A stretch of DNA of 64,000 bases, from NCBI RefSeq assembly GCF_004352825.1, contig NZ_SJRW01000001.1, positions 310,001-374,000 on the forward strand, given 5' to 3'. The DNA is from Luteimonas arsenica (GTDB lineage: Bacteria; Pseudomonadota; Gammaproteobacteria; Xanthomonadales; Xanthomonadaceae). A program made the position numbers and the translations under genes. The notes below the pieces were generated by a model. That model was not told where the DNA came from. It searched no databases and saw nothing but the letters and a program-made list of their open reading frames with translations. Shown here one piece after another: positions 53,117 to 62,854 of this stretch (position 1 is its first letter; every line of letters begins with the position of its first letter).

Positions 53117-53731
53117 GTGATCGATCCGGACGGCTATCGCCCCAACGTGGGCATTGTGTTGATGCACCCCGACGGGCGGGTGTTCTGGGCGCGGCGCGTG
53201 CGGCGCGACGGTTGGCAGTTCCCGCAGGGCGGGATGAACTCCGACGAGACGCCGCTCGAGGCCATGTACCGGGAGCTCAACGAGGAGACCGGGCTGCTGC
53301 CCGCGCACGTCGAGGTGCTCGGAACCACGCCGGGCTGGCTGCGCTACCGGCTGCCGCCGCGGGCCATCCGCCGCAACGACCGTCTGGTCTGCATCGGCCA
53401 GAAGCAGGTCTGGTTCCTGCTGCGCTTCACCGGCGCCGACAGCGACCTGCGCCTGGACCTGACCGACAAGCCGGAATTCGACCACTGGCGCTGGGTGGAT
53501 TTCTGGTACCCGCTGGAGCACGTGGTCAACTTCAAGCGCGGAGTCTACGCCCGGGCGCTGCAGCACCTGGCACCGTTCGCGCGGCAGGTGGCCGGGGCCG
53601 GAGCGGTGCCCACGATCAGCCTGGAAACCCAGCGCAGCCGGGGCCGGCAGGGCGGGGCGGCGCCCGGTGGCCGGGGCTGCGGCCAGCCGGGCCGCGCGCC
53701 CTCGGGCCCGCGGCGCTCGTCGGCGGATTGA
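53117..53731 (+). CDS. rppH: RNA pyrophosphohydrolase
   Basis: Removes pyrophosphate from mRNA 5' ends and so starts RNase E decay. 204 residues; the Nudix box is at about 38-60 ([23 protein letters not shown] without its closing residues), preceded by the RppH start [15 protein letters not shown] and [16 protein letters not shown] and [15 protein letters not shown] are also typical. Residues from about 168 on form a Gly/Arg/Pro-rich basic tail not found in the 176-residue E. coli protein. Start is GTG at 53117 with AGGAG about ten bases upstream. Confidence 0.93.
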   Translation: MIDPDGYRPNVGIVLMHPDGRVFWARRVRRDGWQFPQGGMNSDETPLEAMYRELNEETGLLPAHVEVLGTTPGWLRYRLPPRAIRRNDRLVCIGQKQVWFLLRFTGADSDLRLDLTDKPEFDHWRWVDFWYPLEHVVNFKRGVYARALQHLAPFARQVAGAGAVPTISLETQRSRGRQGGAAPGGRGCGQPGRAPSGPRRSSAD

Positions 53732-53759
53732 ACCGTCCCGCTGAGGACGATCCTCATTC

Positions 53760-53793
53760 AGCATTGACAATCATTCTCATGTAAGCGGACAAT
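53760..53793 (+). promoter_or_regulatory. Fur-box-controlled promoter of bfd
   Basis: TTGACA (53764-53769, perfect -35) and GACAAT (53788-53793) are 18 bases apart, about 30 bases before the bfd GTG. Overlapping the -35 is TGACAATCATTCTC, which matches 12 of 14 positions of the Fur consensus TGATAATCATTATC. Iron-loaded Fur should block this promoter. Confidence 0.78.
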
Positions 53794-53824
53794 CGGCCCG
53801 TTCCCTGGATTCCGTGAGCAAGCC

Positions 53825-54031
53825 GTGTACGTCTGCGTCTGCAATGGTGTGACCGACCACCAGATCCGCGAAGCCGCGGCCGCCGGCTGCGGCAGCATGA
53901 CCGAGCTCACGATGCGCACCGGTGCCGGTGCCTGCTGCGGCAGCTGCGTGGACACCGCCGCGGAGCTGCTGGCCAGCGAGACCGCGGCCCGCAAGGTCGT
54001 CCACGAACTTCCCATGGCCTGCGCGGCCTGA
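53825..54031 (+). CDS. bfd: Bacterioferritin-associated ferredoxin
   Basis: A 68-residue [2Fe-2S] protein that donates electrons to bacterioferritin to release stored iron. The four ligands Cys4, Cys6, Cys38 and Cys41 (MYVCVC and ACCGSC) match E. coli Bfd in position. Start is GTG. It is 160 bases ahead of bfr; the gap holds no clear second promoter. Fur control through the box at 53760 fits a role in iron mobilisation. Confidence 0.94.
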   Translation: MYVCVCNGVTDHQIREAAAAGCGSMTELTMRTGAGACCGSCVDTAAELLASETAARKVVHELPMACAA

Positions 54032-54191
54032 GGCCGCCGCGCCTGCGGGCGCCGCCACGTTCGACCCCTGCGGGCCGCGCCCCTCCTGGCCCGCGCCGCG
54101 GGTGAAGATGATCACGATTCGCGTTCCGTCATCGCCTTCGCGATGGCGCTAGAGTCCCCGGCATCTTCCCCATCCCAGCCGGAGGCATGCC

Positions 54192-54662
54192 ATGAAGGGC
54201 GATCCCAAGGTCATCGAGCTCCTGAACAAGGCGCTCTACAACGAACTCACCGCGATCAACCAGTACTTCCTGCACGCCAAGATGCTGAAGAACTGGGGCC
54301 TCGAGGAACTCGCCAAGCACGAGTACGAGGAATCGATCGACGAGATGAAGCACGCCGACCGGCTGGCCGACCGCATCCTGTTCCTCGAGGGACTGCCGAA
54401 CTTCCAGGCGCTGGGCAAGCTGCGCGTGGGCGAGTCGCCGCGCGAGGCGCTGGAGTGCGACCTGGCGCTGGAACTCGACGGCCTGCCGCTGCTGCGCGAG
54501 GCCATCGAGTACTGCGACAGCGTCAAGGACTTCACCAGTGGCCGCCTGTTCAAGGACATCCTCGATTCCGAGGAAGAGCACGTGGATTGGATCGAGACCC
54601 AGCTCGACCTGATCAAGCGCGTGGGCGAGCAGAACTACCTGCAGTCGAAGATGGGCGGCTGA
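54192..54662 (+). CDS. bfr: Bacterioferritin
   Basis: Iron-storage haem protein, 156 residues, with GGAGG before the ATG. Ferroxidase ligands Glu18, Glu51, His54, Glu94, Glu127 and His130 are all at the canonical positions, and Met52 is the haem ligand. It should form the 24-subunit shell. Lies after bfd on the same strand, making a storage and release pair. Its start [15 protein letters not shown] is standard. Confidence 0.96.
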   Translation: MKGDPKVIELLNKALYNELTAINQYFLHAKMLKNWGLEELAKHEYEESIDEMKHADRLADRILFLEGLPNFQALGKLRVGESPREALECDLALELDGLPLLREAIEYCDSVKDFTSGRLFKDILDSEEEHVDWIETQLDLIKRVGEQNYLQSKMGG

Positions 54663-54693
54663 GCCGCCCCCTGCTGCTATCCGCGCAGGCCGC

Positions 54694-57138
54694 TCAGGCC
54701 TGCGCCGGGCTCACCGCCTTCAGCGCGGCGCGGGCCCTGACGAACTCGTTGGCCACCAGCGCCACCGCCACCGCCGGGCGCTCGAGCAGGCGCTCGCGGG
54801 CGCCCAGTTCCACGCGCTTGGCCGCGGCCGACAGCGACATCGCGCCCAGGTTGGCGCTCGACGACTTCAGCGAGTGCGCGGCGTCGCGCAGGGCTTCGTA
54901 GTCGGGGCCGGTGGCGGCCTGCTCCAGGGTGCCGATCAGGCGCGGGGTGTCGGTCAGGAACACGTCGATCAGGTGGTCGAGGTCGCCGCCCAGCATGGCG
55001 CGCAGTTCGTCGAGGATCTCGTGGTCCAGCACCGGTGGCAGCGCCTGCTGCGGAAGCGGCGCGGCCGACGCGGCAGGTGCCGTTGCGGCCGTCGGGATCG
55101 GCGACGGAGCGGCCACCTGCGCCGGTACCACCGGAGGCGGAGGCGCATCGGCGGCGACTACGTCCTCGATCGCGCCACCGGGCCCGATCATGTCGCCGGT
55201 ATGCGGGTCCACCTCGTAGGACTCGCGCTGCGCGGCCGCCGCGGCGGTCTCCGCGTTCCACCAGCGTGCCAGCGTGCGCTCCAGTTCGCTGCGGGTCACC
55301 GGTTTGGCCAGGTAGTCGTCCATGCCGGCATCCAGGCACTTCTGGCGGTCGCCGGCCATCGCGTTCGCGGTCATGGCGATGATCGGCACGTGGCGGCCGT
55401 CGCCGGCGGCCTCCTCGGTCTCGCGCCAGCGGCGGGTGGCGGTGTAGCCGTCCATCACCGGCATCTGGCAGTCCATCAGCACAATGTCGTAGCGCGAGGC
55501 TTCCATGCGCAGCAGGGCGGCCTCGCCGTTGCTGGCGGTGTCGCAGGTGATGCCGAGCACCGACAGCAGGCGCTGGCCCACCATCAGGTTCACGGGGTTG
55601 TCTTCGACCAGCAGCACGCGCGCGGCGCGCACGGGCGCGGCAGGTGTCGACGGGGTCGGGATGGTGGCCATGGCGATGGGCTCCCTGGAATCCGGAGTCT
55701 GCGTCGTTCCCCCTTCGAGGAGGGCGGCGCGGAGGTCGGCATCGGGGGCCTGCCGGCTGAGGAGGGTGACGCTGCGTTGCAGTTCATCGGGGATCGGGTC
55801 GTCCCCGTACAGGCAGACCAGCCTGAGGTCGCCGTAGACGGCCTGGCGGCCGAGGTTGCGGTGCAGGGCCACCGCGGTACTGCGCATGCCGGCCAGGTCA
55901 GCGAGCACGAGGGAATAGGCCCACGGCGCGCCCTGGTTGGCGGCTGCGCGCAGGCGGTCCAGGGCTTCCTGGGTGGTTTCGACCGAGCTCACGCGCAGGC
56001 CCCAGTTGGGGAGCAGCATCGACAGGCGCAGGCGCAGGCGCGGGTCGGCGCTGAGCAGCAGCAGGCGGCCGCGGGCGGTGCTGTCCTCGGCGCCGCCACT
56101 GGGCATGTCGCCGGCGGCCTTCAGCAGCGGGATCTCGAACCAGAAGGTGGCGCCGTGGCCGGGTTCGGACTCCACGCCGATGCGGCCGCTCATCAGGTCG
56201 ACGATGCGCTTGGAGATCGCCAGGCCCAGGCCGGTGCCGCCGTAGAGGCGGGTGGTGGATGCATCGGCCTGGCTGAAGGCCTGGAACAGGCGTGACTGCG
56301 AGCCGGCGGGAATGCCGATGCCGGTATCGCGCACTTCGAAGCGGAGCTGGTGCTGGGCGGCGGTCTCGCCGATGCGGCGCACCGACAGCGACACCGAGCC
56401 GCGTTCGGTGAATTTCACCGCGTTCGACACCAGGTTGCCCAGGATCTGGCGCAGGCGCACCGGGTCGCCGCGCACGGCCAGGCGCACGGCCGGGTCCACG
56501 CTCAGGCTCATGCGCAGGCCCTTGGCCTGGGCGGGGCGTTCCATCAGCTGGATCACGCCGTCCAGCAGTTCGCGCAGGTTGAAGCCGGTGGTCTCGAGTT
56601 CGAGCTTGTCGGCTTCGAGCTTGGAGTAGTCGAGGATGTCGTCGACGATGCGCAGCATCTGCTGCGAGGACGTGTACGCGGTACGCACCAGTTCGGCGTG
56701 GTCGGGCGCGAGGCGCGCGTGCATCAGCAGGTCGAGCATCGGCACGATGCCGTTGAGCGGGGTGCGGATCTCATGGCTCATGGTGGCCAGGAACTCGCCC
56801 TTGGCCATCACCGCCGATTCCGCCGCCTGCTTGGCCTGGCGCAGCTGGTGTTCGAGCTGGGTGTGCTGCTCGATCTGCGCCTGCAGCTGTTCCATCACCG
56901 CCTCGTCGCGGCGGGCGCGCTCGTCGGCCTCGTCCATCTGCTGTTCGCGCTGGCGCAGGGCGATGTGCAGCGCGATCACCGCGAACAGCGCCAGCAGCGC
57001 CAGCACCAGCGCCGCGTGCTGCCAGGGCCCTTCCATGCCGATCACGTCGAGCACCAGGGTCAGCGCGGCGCCGGCGGCCGCGCCCAGCGCGAGCCAGCGC
57101 ATCATGATCGCCGTGGGGCGTCCGCGAGTCAGCTTCAT
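54694..57138 (-). CDS. Hybrid sensor histidine kinase with pseudo-receiver, receiver and Hpt domains
   Basis: 814 residues. Two membrane helices (about 14-32 and 40-62) with almost no periplasmic part, a coiled-coil linker, HisKA with His122 in [12 protein letters not shown], and HATPase (about 235-355; [13 protein letters not shown]). A degenerate receiver (about 375-490, switch Lys replaced) precedes a full receiver (about 510-630; [23 protein letters not shown]). An Ala/Pro linker leads to an Hpt domain (about 715-814) with [12 protein letters not shown] near His753. The lack of a periplasmic sensor suggests a membrane or cytoplasmic cue, as in RpfC. Its ATG overlaps by one base the stop of the upstream gene (TGATG). 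Confidence 0.92.
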   Translation of the reverse strand: MKLTRGRPTAIMMRWLALGAAAGAALTLVLDVIGMEGPWQHAALVLALLALFAVIALHIALRQREQQMDEADERARRDEAVMEQLQAQIEQHTQLEHQLRQAKQAAESAVMAKGEFLATMSHEIRTPLNGIVPMLDLLMHARLAPDHAELVRTAYTSSQQMLRIVDDILDYSKLEADKLELETTGFNLRELLDGVIQLMERPAQAKGLRMSLSVDPAVRLAVRGDPVRLRQILGNLVSNAVKFTERGSVSLSVRRIGETAAQHQLRFEVRDTGIGIPAGSQSRLFQAFSQADASTTRLYGGTGLGLAISKRIVDLMSGRIGVESEPGHGATFWFEIPLLKAAGDMPSGGAEDSTARGRLLLLSADPRLRLRLSMLLPNWGLRVSSVETTQEALDRLRAAANQGAPWAYSLVLADLAGMRSTAVALHRNLGRQAVYGDLRLVCLYGDDPIPDELQRSVTLLSRQAPDADLRAALLEGGTTQTPDSREPIAMATIPTPSTPAAPVRAARVLLVEDNPVNLMVGQRLLSVLGITCDTASNGEAALLRMEASRYDIVLMDCQMPVMDGYTATRRWRETEEAAGDGRHVPIIAMTANAMAGDRQKCLDAGMDDYLAKPVTRSELERTLARWWNAETAAAAAQRESYEVDPHTGDMIGPGGAIEDVVAADAPPPPVVPAQVAAPSPIPTAATAPAASAAPLPQQALPPVLDHEILDELRAMLGGDLDHLIDVFLTDTPRLIGTLEQAATGPDYEALRDAAHSLKSSSANLGAMSLSAAAKRVELGARERLLERPAVAVALVANEFVRARAALKAVSPAQA

Positions 57139-59000
57139 CAAAGCACCGAGTGGTCGAAGTCGAAGTCCAGTTCGCCCGCCGCCTGCTGCACCAGGTTGCC
57201 CTGGATGAAGTCGACGCCGCTCATCCAGAGCGTGGCCGCGGCCTGCGGGTCCTCTACCTGCTGGCCGATGACGCGCAGGCCCAGGCGGTGCGCCCGTTCG
57301 ATGGCCTGGCGCATCTCGTCGCGCACGGCCTGGTCGTCGAGCTTCTGCGAATAGCGCGGGGCCAGGCGCACGTAGCCCAGCGGCAGCTGGCCGAGCAGGG
57401 CGTCGGCCTCGCGGCCGGCCTGGTACTGGCCCAGGCACAGCTGCACGCCGGCCGGCACCATCGCGTCGCAGAATTCGCGCAGGGCCAGGGCATGGATCAG
57501 GGCCTCGTCCTGGCGCACGTCGATCACGATCCGCGAACCCTCCACGCCGTAGGCGGCGAGCATGCCCAGCACGTGGGTGGCGTGGCCGTCACGGGCCAGG
57601 CTGCGCGCGGATTGCGACACGAACAGGCGCACGGGCTTGCCCGCCTCGCTGCGCTGGTGAAGCACGGTCACTGCCAGCTCGAGCACGCGCTGGTCGATGT
57701 CCTGCATCAGGTCGACCGCATCGGCGGCGGGCAGGAAGTCGCCGGCGGGCAGCAGGCTGCCGTCGGCCCGGCGCATGCGCAGCAGGGTCTGGAACTGGGC
57801 TTCGTCGCCGCCGGCCACCGCGACCACGGGCTGGAAGGCGAGCTGGAAGCGGTTGTCGGCCAGTGCCTGGCGTACCGACTCGGCCATGGCCTGGTCGTGG
57901 TCGCGCTGCCGCGGCGGCTGGTAGCCGGCGATCCCGATCGGCTGGGCGCGGGCCTCGCGCAGGGCGCGCTCGGCCGCGGCCAGCGCGCTGCTTGCGTCGC
58001 CGTAGCCGTGGGCCAGGGTGGTGTAGCCGACGAAGGCGCGCAGGCGCACCGCCTCGTCGTTGGCGCTGAAGCCTTCGCGGCCCAGCGCGTCGCGGAGCGC
58101 GCGGGCGCTTTCGGGCAACTGGTCGGCGGCGAGGTCGGCGGCATGCACCAGGTAGATGCTGTCGCTCAGGCGCGACACCGCGTGGCCGGCGGCCGCCTGG
58201 CTGATGCGGCTGGAGGCGTCGGTGAGCAGCTGCTCGAGGCCGGCATAGCCGTAGCGGTCGCGAAGGGCGCCGATGCCGGCCACCTCGACCATGTACAGCG
58301 CGCCCTTGCCGTCGCCGGGGATCATCGAGTTCAGCCGCTGCAGCATGTGCGAGCGGGTGTACAGCCCGGTGACCGGGTGGCGGGCGCCGCCGCTGCGCTC
58401 GCGCTGGAGCATGCGCGCGCGGCGCACGCGGCTCTGCACCGCGGCGATCAGGTGGCGCGGGCGCACCGGTTTGGTGAGGAAGTCGTCGGCGCCGGTTTCC
58501 AGGGCCTCGAACTGGCGTTCCGGATCCGGGTCGCCGGTGAGGAACACGATCGGGGTGTGCGCGTGCGCCTGGTGCTGCCGGATCAGGTTGGTCAGCTCGA
58601 CGCCGTCCATGCCCGGCATGTGCAGGTCCATCAGCACCAGATCGGGGCGGAAGGTGTCCACCGAGGCCATCACCTCACTGGCCACCGAGACCACCGCGGC
58701 CTGCATGCCTGCGCCGCAGAGCACGCTTTCGGCGAACAGCGCCTGGCTGAGGTCGTCCTCGACCACCAGCACGCGGTAGGGCGCCTCGGTGGTGCCGTCG
58801 GCGGCGACCGGGGGCGTGACCGGGGGGGGCGCGGGCTCGGCCGGTGCGGCGTCCACCTGCATGGGCAGCGGGGCGCCTGCGTCCTCGCACCAGCGCCGCC
58901 AGTAATGCGCCGGTGGGAACTCGGCGCGCACCGCTGTGCCCGGCAGCGATGCTGCCGTGCCCATGTCCGTGGCGGTCCGTGTTCCGGGGGCTGCGCTCAC
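57138..59000 (-). CDS. Response regulator with degenerate GGDEF and EAL domains
   Basis: 620 residues: a Pro/Ala-rich lead (1-72), a receiver (about 75-190; VVEDD, Asp125 in LMDLHMPG, DDFLTKP), a GGDEF-like domain (about 205-355) and an EAL-like domain (about 375-615). The GGDEF signature is SRLSDSIYL, and the EAL motif is QTLL instead of EALL; the DDFG site reads CLGQ. Neither cyclic-di-GMP synthesis nor breakdown is expected; it may bind the nucleotide or proteins, as FimX does. The GTG at 59000 has GGAGGA nine bases upstream; an ATG is at 58964. Coupled to the hybrid kinase, which is its likely phosphodonor. Confidence 0.9.
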   Translation of the reverse strand: MSAAPGTRTATDMGTAASLPGTAVRAEFPPAHYWRRWCEDAGAPLPMQVDAAPAEPAPPPVTPPVAADGTTEAPYRVLVVEDDLSQALFAESVLCGAGMQAAVVSVASEVMASVDTFRPDLVLMDLHMPGMDGVELTNLIRQHQAHAHTPIVFLTGDPDPERQFEALETGADDFLTKPVRPRHLIAAVQSRVRRARMLQRERSGGARHPVTGLYTRSHMLQRLNSMIPGDGKGALYMVEVAGIGALRDRYGYAGLEQLLTDASSRISQAAAGHAVSRLSDSIYLVHAADLAADQLPESARALRDALGREGFSANDEAVRLRAFVGYTTLAHGYGDASSALAAAERALREARAQPIGIAGYQPPRQRDHDQAMAESVRQALADNRFQLAFQPVVAVAGGDEAQFQTLLRMRRADGSLLPAGDFLPAADAVDLMQDIDQRVLELAVTVLHQRSEAGKPVRLFVSQSARSLARDGHATHVLGMLAAYGVEGSRIVIDVRQDEALIHALALREFCDAMVPAGVQLCLGQYQAGREADALLGQLPLGYVRLAPRYSQKLDDQAVRDEMRQAIERAHRLGLRVIGQQVEDPQAAATLWMSGVDFIQGNLVQQAAGELDFDFDHSVL

Positions 59001-59109
59001 TGCGGGATTCCTCCGAGGACGAATACGGAGGCCCGACGCCCCTGGCGTCTCCCCCGAACGGACAAGCCTACAAGAAACCGCGCGCCGTATCGCGCGACGG
59101 GCGTCGCGC

Positions 59110-59691
59110 TCAGCCCGGGCCCGCGACCGCCCGGCGCCTGAACAGCCGCCGCCAGACCCACCACAGGGCCAGGGCCAGCAACAGGCTGAGGCTGAGCGCG
59201 ATGCCCAGCGCCAGCAGCGGATTGGCCAGGGCCAGGGCCAGCAGGCCGATGGCGGCCACGTCCTCGGTGGCCGAAGCGCCCCAGTTGCTCAGCGGTTCGG
59301 GCGAGGCGTTGATCAGGACCCGGCTGCCGGCCTTCAGCGCATGGCTGCCCAGGGCCACGCCGGCTCCGGTGGCGAGCATGCCGGCCGACAGGTCGCCGTC
59401 GGGCGACAGCGCCGCGGCCGCAAGGAAGGCGCCGGCCGGCACCCGGGCCAGCGTCTGCAGGAAGTCCCAGCCGGAGTCGACGCCGGGGATCTTGTCGGTG
59501 AAGAACTCGACCAGGGCCAGCACGCCCGAGATCCCCATCACCCACGGCGAGGCGGTGACCTCGAGCGCGGCCGGCAGCTCCAGCCAGCCCAGGGCGCCGG
59601 CGAGGCCGACACCGAACACGGTCAGGTAGACGCGGATGCCGGCCAGCCAGGCCAGCAGCACGCCGGCGGCGAAGAGGTGGGCTTCGGACAT
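59110..59691 (-). CDS. DUF4126-family membrane protein
   Basis: 193 residues with about five hydrophobic segments. The pattern SEAHLFAAGVLLAWLAGIRVYLTVF, cut here to its first part, and VEFFTDKIPGVDSGWD, GALLAL-like repeats and SHALKAGSR fit DUF4126 (about 190 residues). The ATG at 59691 has TGGAG nine bases upstream; an upstream ATG at 59715 would add eight residues. The start region 59692-59779 is shared with the divergent DUF6776-like gene. Function unknown; the protein ends in an Arg-rich cytoplasmic tail. Confidence 0.8.
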   Translation of the reverse strand: MSEAHLFAAGVLLAWLAGIRVYLTVFGVGLAGALGWLELPAALEVTASPWVMGISGVLALVEFFTDKIPGVDSGWDFLQTLARVPAGAFLAAAALSPDGDLSAGMLATGAGVALGSHALKAGSRVLINASPEPLSNWGASATEDVAAIGLLALALANPLLALGIALSLSLLLALALWWVWRRLFRRRAVAGPG

Positions 59692-59779
59692 GCCGGGCTC
59701 CAGGGGGGACTGCACTGCGGCGGAGTATAGGCATGGCCGCGTTCGCCCGGCGCTCAGGCTCGGGGGTTAACATGCCCGG

Positions 59780-60475
59780 ATGCCCGACACGCCGCCGCCC
59801 GAACATCCCCATCCCCGCGCGCACATGGCGCTGATGGCCGTGCTGGCCGCCTGCCTGCTGTTCGGCGTCTGGGGCGCCTGGACGGTGGCCGGCGGCGGGC
59901 CGGCCCGCGACGACGGCGCGATGCGCGGTGAGATCGAAGGCCTGCGCCAGCAGGTCGCCACCCTGTCGCGCTCCGACCAGGTCAGCCGCGAGGCCAACGG
60001 CGACCTGCAGCTGACGCTGGCCGAGCGCGACGAAGAGATCTCCGCCCTGCGCGCCGACGTCGCCTTCTACGAACGCCTGGTCGGCAGCACCAGCCAGCGC
60101 CGCGGCCTCACCGTGCACGGCCTGCGCCTGCAGTCCCAGGGCGAGGGCGCCTGGCACTTCACCGCCACCCTGACCCAGACCCTGAACCGCGCCGCGGTCA
60201 GCAGCGGCACCCTTACCGTCGAGGTGGAAGGCTCGCGCAATGACAGCCTCGAGCGCCTGGCCTGGAACGACCTGCGCCAGAGCGAGGATGCGCCGGGCGT
60301 GGAGTATTCCTTCAAGTACTTCCAGCAGGTCGACGGCGACCTGATGCTGCCCGCGGACTTCAAGCCGCTGCGTGTGATCGTGCGCCTGGCGCAGCCGCGC
60401 GGGCCGGTGGTGGAGGAGTCCTTCACCTGGGCCGACGCCACCGCGGCGACGCCGCGTTCCGCGCCGGATGCTTGA
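59780..60475 (+). CDS. Membrane-anchored coiled-coil protein (DUF6776-like)
   Basis: 231 residues. One membrane helix (about 17-37), a coiled coil (about 45-100; [17 protein letters not shown]), then a beta-rich periplasmic domain (about 105-220) with [16 protein letters not shown] and [10 protein letters not shown] recall this arrangement as DUF6776, but no function is known. The position before erpA is common in xanthomonads. Start ATG at 59780. Confidence 0.75.
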   Translation: MPDTPPPEHPHPRAHMALMAVLAACLLFGVWGAWTVAGGGPARDDGAMRGEIEGLRQQVATLSRSDQVSREANGDLQLTLAERDEEISALRADVAFYERLVGSTSQRRGLTVHGLRLQSQGEGAWHFTATLTQTLNRAAVSSGTLTVEVEGSRNDSLERLAWNDLRQSEDAPGVEYSFKYFQQVDGDLMLPADFKPLRVIVRLAQPRGPVVEESFTWADATAATPRSAPDA

Positions 60476-60507
60476 AGCCCGCCGCCGCGCGCCCCATCCT
60501 TGAGCGC

Positions 60508-60882
60508 ATGAGCACGACCATCGACCTGTCCGCGCCCGGCTACCAGGCGCTCGATCGCCCGCTGGAGTTCACGCCCGCGGCCGCGGCCAAGGTGCGCGAA
60601 CTGATCGCCGAGGAGGGCAACGACGCCCTCAAGCTGCGCGTCTACATCCAGGGCGGCGGCTGCTCGGGCTTCCAGTACGGCTTCGAGTTCGACGAGGAGC
60701 AGGGCGAGGACGACCTCGCGGTCGCCACCGATGGCGTGACCCTGCTGGTCGATCCGCTCAGCCTGCAGTACCTGATGGGCGCTTCGGTCGACTATGTCGA
60801 GAGCCTGCACGGCGCGCAGTTCACCATCCGCAACCCGAACGCGAAGTCGACCTGCGGCTGCGGCAGCAGCTTCACCACATGA
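60508..60882 (+). CDS. erpA: Iron-sulfur cluster insertion protein (A-type carrier)
   Basis: 124 residues. Three conserved cysteines Cys52 ([11 protein letters not shown]), Cys116 and Cys118 (CGCGSSF) bind the cluster to be handed to apo-enzymes such as IspG/IspH. The N-terminal leader before [11 protein letters not shown] is longer than in E. coli ErpA by about 10 residues. IscA or SufA cannot be fully ruled out, but no isc/suf genes are near. The ATG at 60508 is used. The stop overlaps the nudC start (ATGA). Confidence 0.9.
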   Translation: MSTTIDLSAPGYQALDRPLEFTPAAAAKVRELIAEEGNDALKLRVYIQGGGCSGFQYGFEFDEEQGEDDLAVATDGVTLLVDPLSLQYLMGASVDYVESLHGAQFTIRNPNAKSTCGCGSSFTT

Positions 60883-61796
60883 CGTCGCGGCGCGTGGCGC
60901 CGTTCGCCTTCGTCGAGGCGCCGCTGGACCGCGCCGAGAACCTCCGCGACGACGATGCCGCGCTGGCCCGGCTGTGGGCGCAGGGCCGAGCGCTGGTGCT
61001 CGATGGCGAAGGGCGGGCGTGGGCGACGGCGGACGGTGCGTTGCTGGCGCCATGCGCGACGCAGCTGGCCGATGGACCGGACGAAGCGCTGTTCCTTGGC
61101 TTGCGCGGGGACGAGGGCTGGTTCGCGGTGCGCGAGGAGGCGATCGACCCGGACGCCGGACGCGGACCCGTGGCCGCCTTGGCGCCGCCACGCATCGACC
61201 TGCGCAGCGCCGCGGCGCAGTGGCCGGACTTCGAGGCCACCGCCTTCGCCCAGGCGCGCGCGGTGCTGCACTGGCGCGCCCGGCACCGCTATTGCGGCGC
61301 CTGCGGCGGCGCGCTGGCCTACCGTCGCGCGGGCTGGCTGGGCTGGTGCGGGGCCTGCGGGCTGGAGCACTACCCGCGCACCGACCCGGCGGTGATCGTC
61401 GCGGTGAGCGACGGCGAGCGCCTGCTGCTGGGGCGCAGCCCCGGCTGGCCGCCGCGGCGCTATTCGGTGCTGGCGGGCTTCGTCGAGCCGGGCGAGTCGC
61501 TGGAGCAGACCGTGGTGCGCGAAGTCTTCGAGGAGTCCTCGGTGCGCGTGCGCGGTTGCCGTTACCTGGCCTCGCAGCCCTGGCCGTTCCCCTCCTCGCT
61601 GATGCTCGGTTTCGAGGCCGAGGCCGGCCCCGACGTGCCGCACTGCCCCAGCGACGAGCTCGAAGACGCGCGCTGGTTCACGCGCGACGAGGTCGGTGCC
61701 GCGCTGCGCGGCGAATCCGGGCCAGAGGGCCTGCTGCTGTCGCCGTCGATTTCCATTTCGCGCTGGCTGATCGAACGCTGGCACGCCGGCACCTGA
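60879..61796 (+). CDS. nudC: NAD(H) pyrophosphatase / NAD-cap RNA hydrolase
   Basis: 305 residues. A zinc ribbon with four cysteines (CGACGG and CGACG, about residues 139-164) is followed by the Nudix domain with [17 protein letters not shown] then FEESS, and SQPWPFPSS, the NudC signature that selects NAD(H). The Nudix glycine in EExG is Ser here, but catalytic Glu residues remain. It hydrolyses NADH to NMNH and AMP and removes NAD caps from RNA. Starts inside erpA (ATGA overlap). Confidence 0.93.
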   Translation: MTSRRVAPFAFVEAPLDRAENLRDDDAALARLWAQGRALVLDGEGRAWATADGALLAPCATQLADGPDEALFLGLRGDEGWFAVREEAIDPDAGRGPVAALAPPRIDLRSAAAQWPDFEATAFAQARAVLHWRARHRYCGACGGALAYRRAGWLGWCGACGLEHYPRTDPAVIVAVSDGERLLLGRSPGWPPRRYSVLAGFVEPGESLEQTVVREVFEESSVRVRGCRYLASQPWPFPSSLMLGFEAEAGPDVPHCPSDELEDARWFTRDEVGAALRGESGPEGLLLSPSISISRWLIERWHAGT

Positions 61797-61840
61797 CCCA
61801 GGTCGGCACCGTGCACGGACCCGGGCGGTAGAATCCGGGC

Positions 61841-62815
61841 ATGTTCTCGACCCTGTTCGCCGTGGTGGTTGCGCTGGTGCTGGGGCACCTGGCGCCCGCG
61901 TTCGCCGCCGCCGTGCGCGATGACGGTTGGTACCGCGCGCTGCTGGGCTGGCTGGGCCGTCGATTCGCCGACGATGGCTTCTGGCGTGGCCGCTGGGGCC
62001 TGCTGATGGCGCTGGTGCCGGTGGTGCTGGTGGTCGGCTTCGTGCAGTGGCTGCTGGATGGCTTCGCCTACGGACTGCCGGCGCTGCTGTTCGGCGTCGC
62101 CGCCGTGTTCTATGCCTGGGGTCCGCGCGATCTCGATGTCGACGTGGATGCGGTGGTCGACGCGACGGATGCGGCCGAACGCCGCGAGGCGCTGGCGCGG
62201 CTGCGTCCCGCCGCAGCGACCGGTGCAGGCGCTGACCGCGACGAAGTCGGTCGCGTTTTCGTCGCTGCGCTGCGGCGCTGGTTCGGCGTGCTGTTCTGGT
62301 TCGTGCTGCTGGGCGCCGTGGGTGCGCTGCTGTACCGGCTGGTCGCGATCGCGGCCGAGGACGAACCCGCGCTCTATCTGCCCGAGGGTACGGTGGACGG
62401 CGCCCGCCGCGGGCTGGCGGTGCTCGACTGGCCGGTGGCCCAGCTGATGACGCTGTCACTGGCGCTGGTGGGCAACTTCGACGTGGCGGTGTCGGCCTGG
62501 AAGGCCGCCGGCGGCGCCGCGCTGCGTGCTGGCACGGACATGCTGGCCGCCGTGGGGCGGGCGAGCGTGCGCTGGGAGCTGGATGAAGAGACCGGGGATC
62601 TTGAGGCCGCTTCCGCCGGCGCGCCGCAGGCCGGAGTGGCCGCCGGGCCCGATCCTGGCGATGCCGGGATGCCGCCCGGACCGGTGCCGATGGCCGGCGC
62701 CGATGATCCGGCGCTGGTCCAGGCCCTGCGCGACGCCATGTCCCTGGTCTGGCGCGTGCTGCTGGCCTGGCTGGCGGTGCTGGCGCTGTTCGTGGTGGCC
62801 GGCTGGGTGAACTGA
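61841..62815 (+). CDS. AmpE-like membrane protein
   Basis: 324 residues with four main membrane regions (about 1-25, 50-90, 145-170, 300-323), starting MFSTLFAVVVALVLGHLAP. DEVGRVFVAALRRWFGVLFWFVLLG fits AmpE/CobD-like proteins, cut here into its motif only. AmpE is linked in enterobacteria to AmpD and beta-lactamase induction; ampD is not adjacent here. A long Ala/Pro/Gly-rich cytoplasmic linker (about 240-290) is unusual. The assignment is by pattern and neighbourhood. Confidence 0.72.
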   Translation: MFSTLFAVVVALVLGHLAPAFAAAVRDDGWYRALLGWLGRRFADDGFWRGRWGLLMALVPVVLVVGFVQWLLDGFAYGLPALLFGVAAVFYAWGPRDLDVDVDAVVDATDAAERREALARLRPAAATGAGADRDEVGRVFVAALRRWFGVLFWFVLLGAVGALLYRLVAIAAEDEPALYLPEGTVDGARRGLAVLDWPVAQLMTLSLALVGNFDVAVSAWKAAGGAALRAGTDMLAAVGRASVRWELDEETGDLEAASAGAPQAGVAAGPDPGDAGMPPGPVPMAGADDPALVQALRDAMSLVWRVLLAWLAVLALFVVAGWVN

Positions 62816-62854
62816 ACCGGTTTCATCCCGTCCCGCGGCGGTCGCGCCCGCGGC

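Noticed and set aside
54095..54135. A second Fur-like site ahead of bfr
   Set aside because: GATGATCACGATT keeps too few consensus positions and has no promoter around it.
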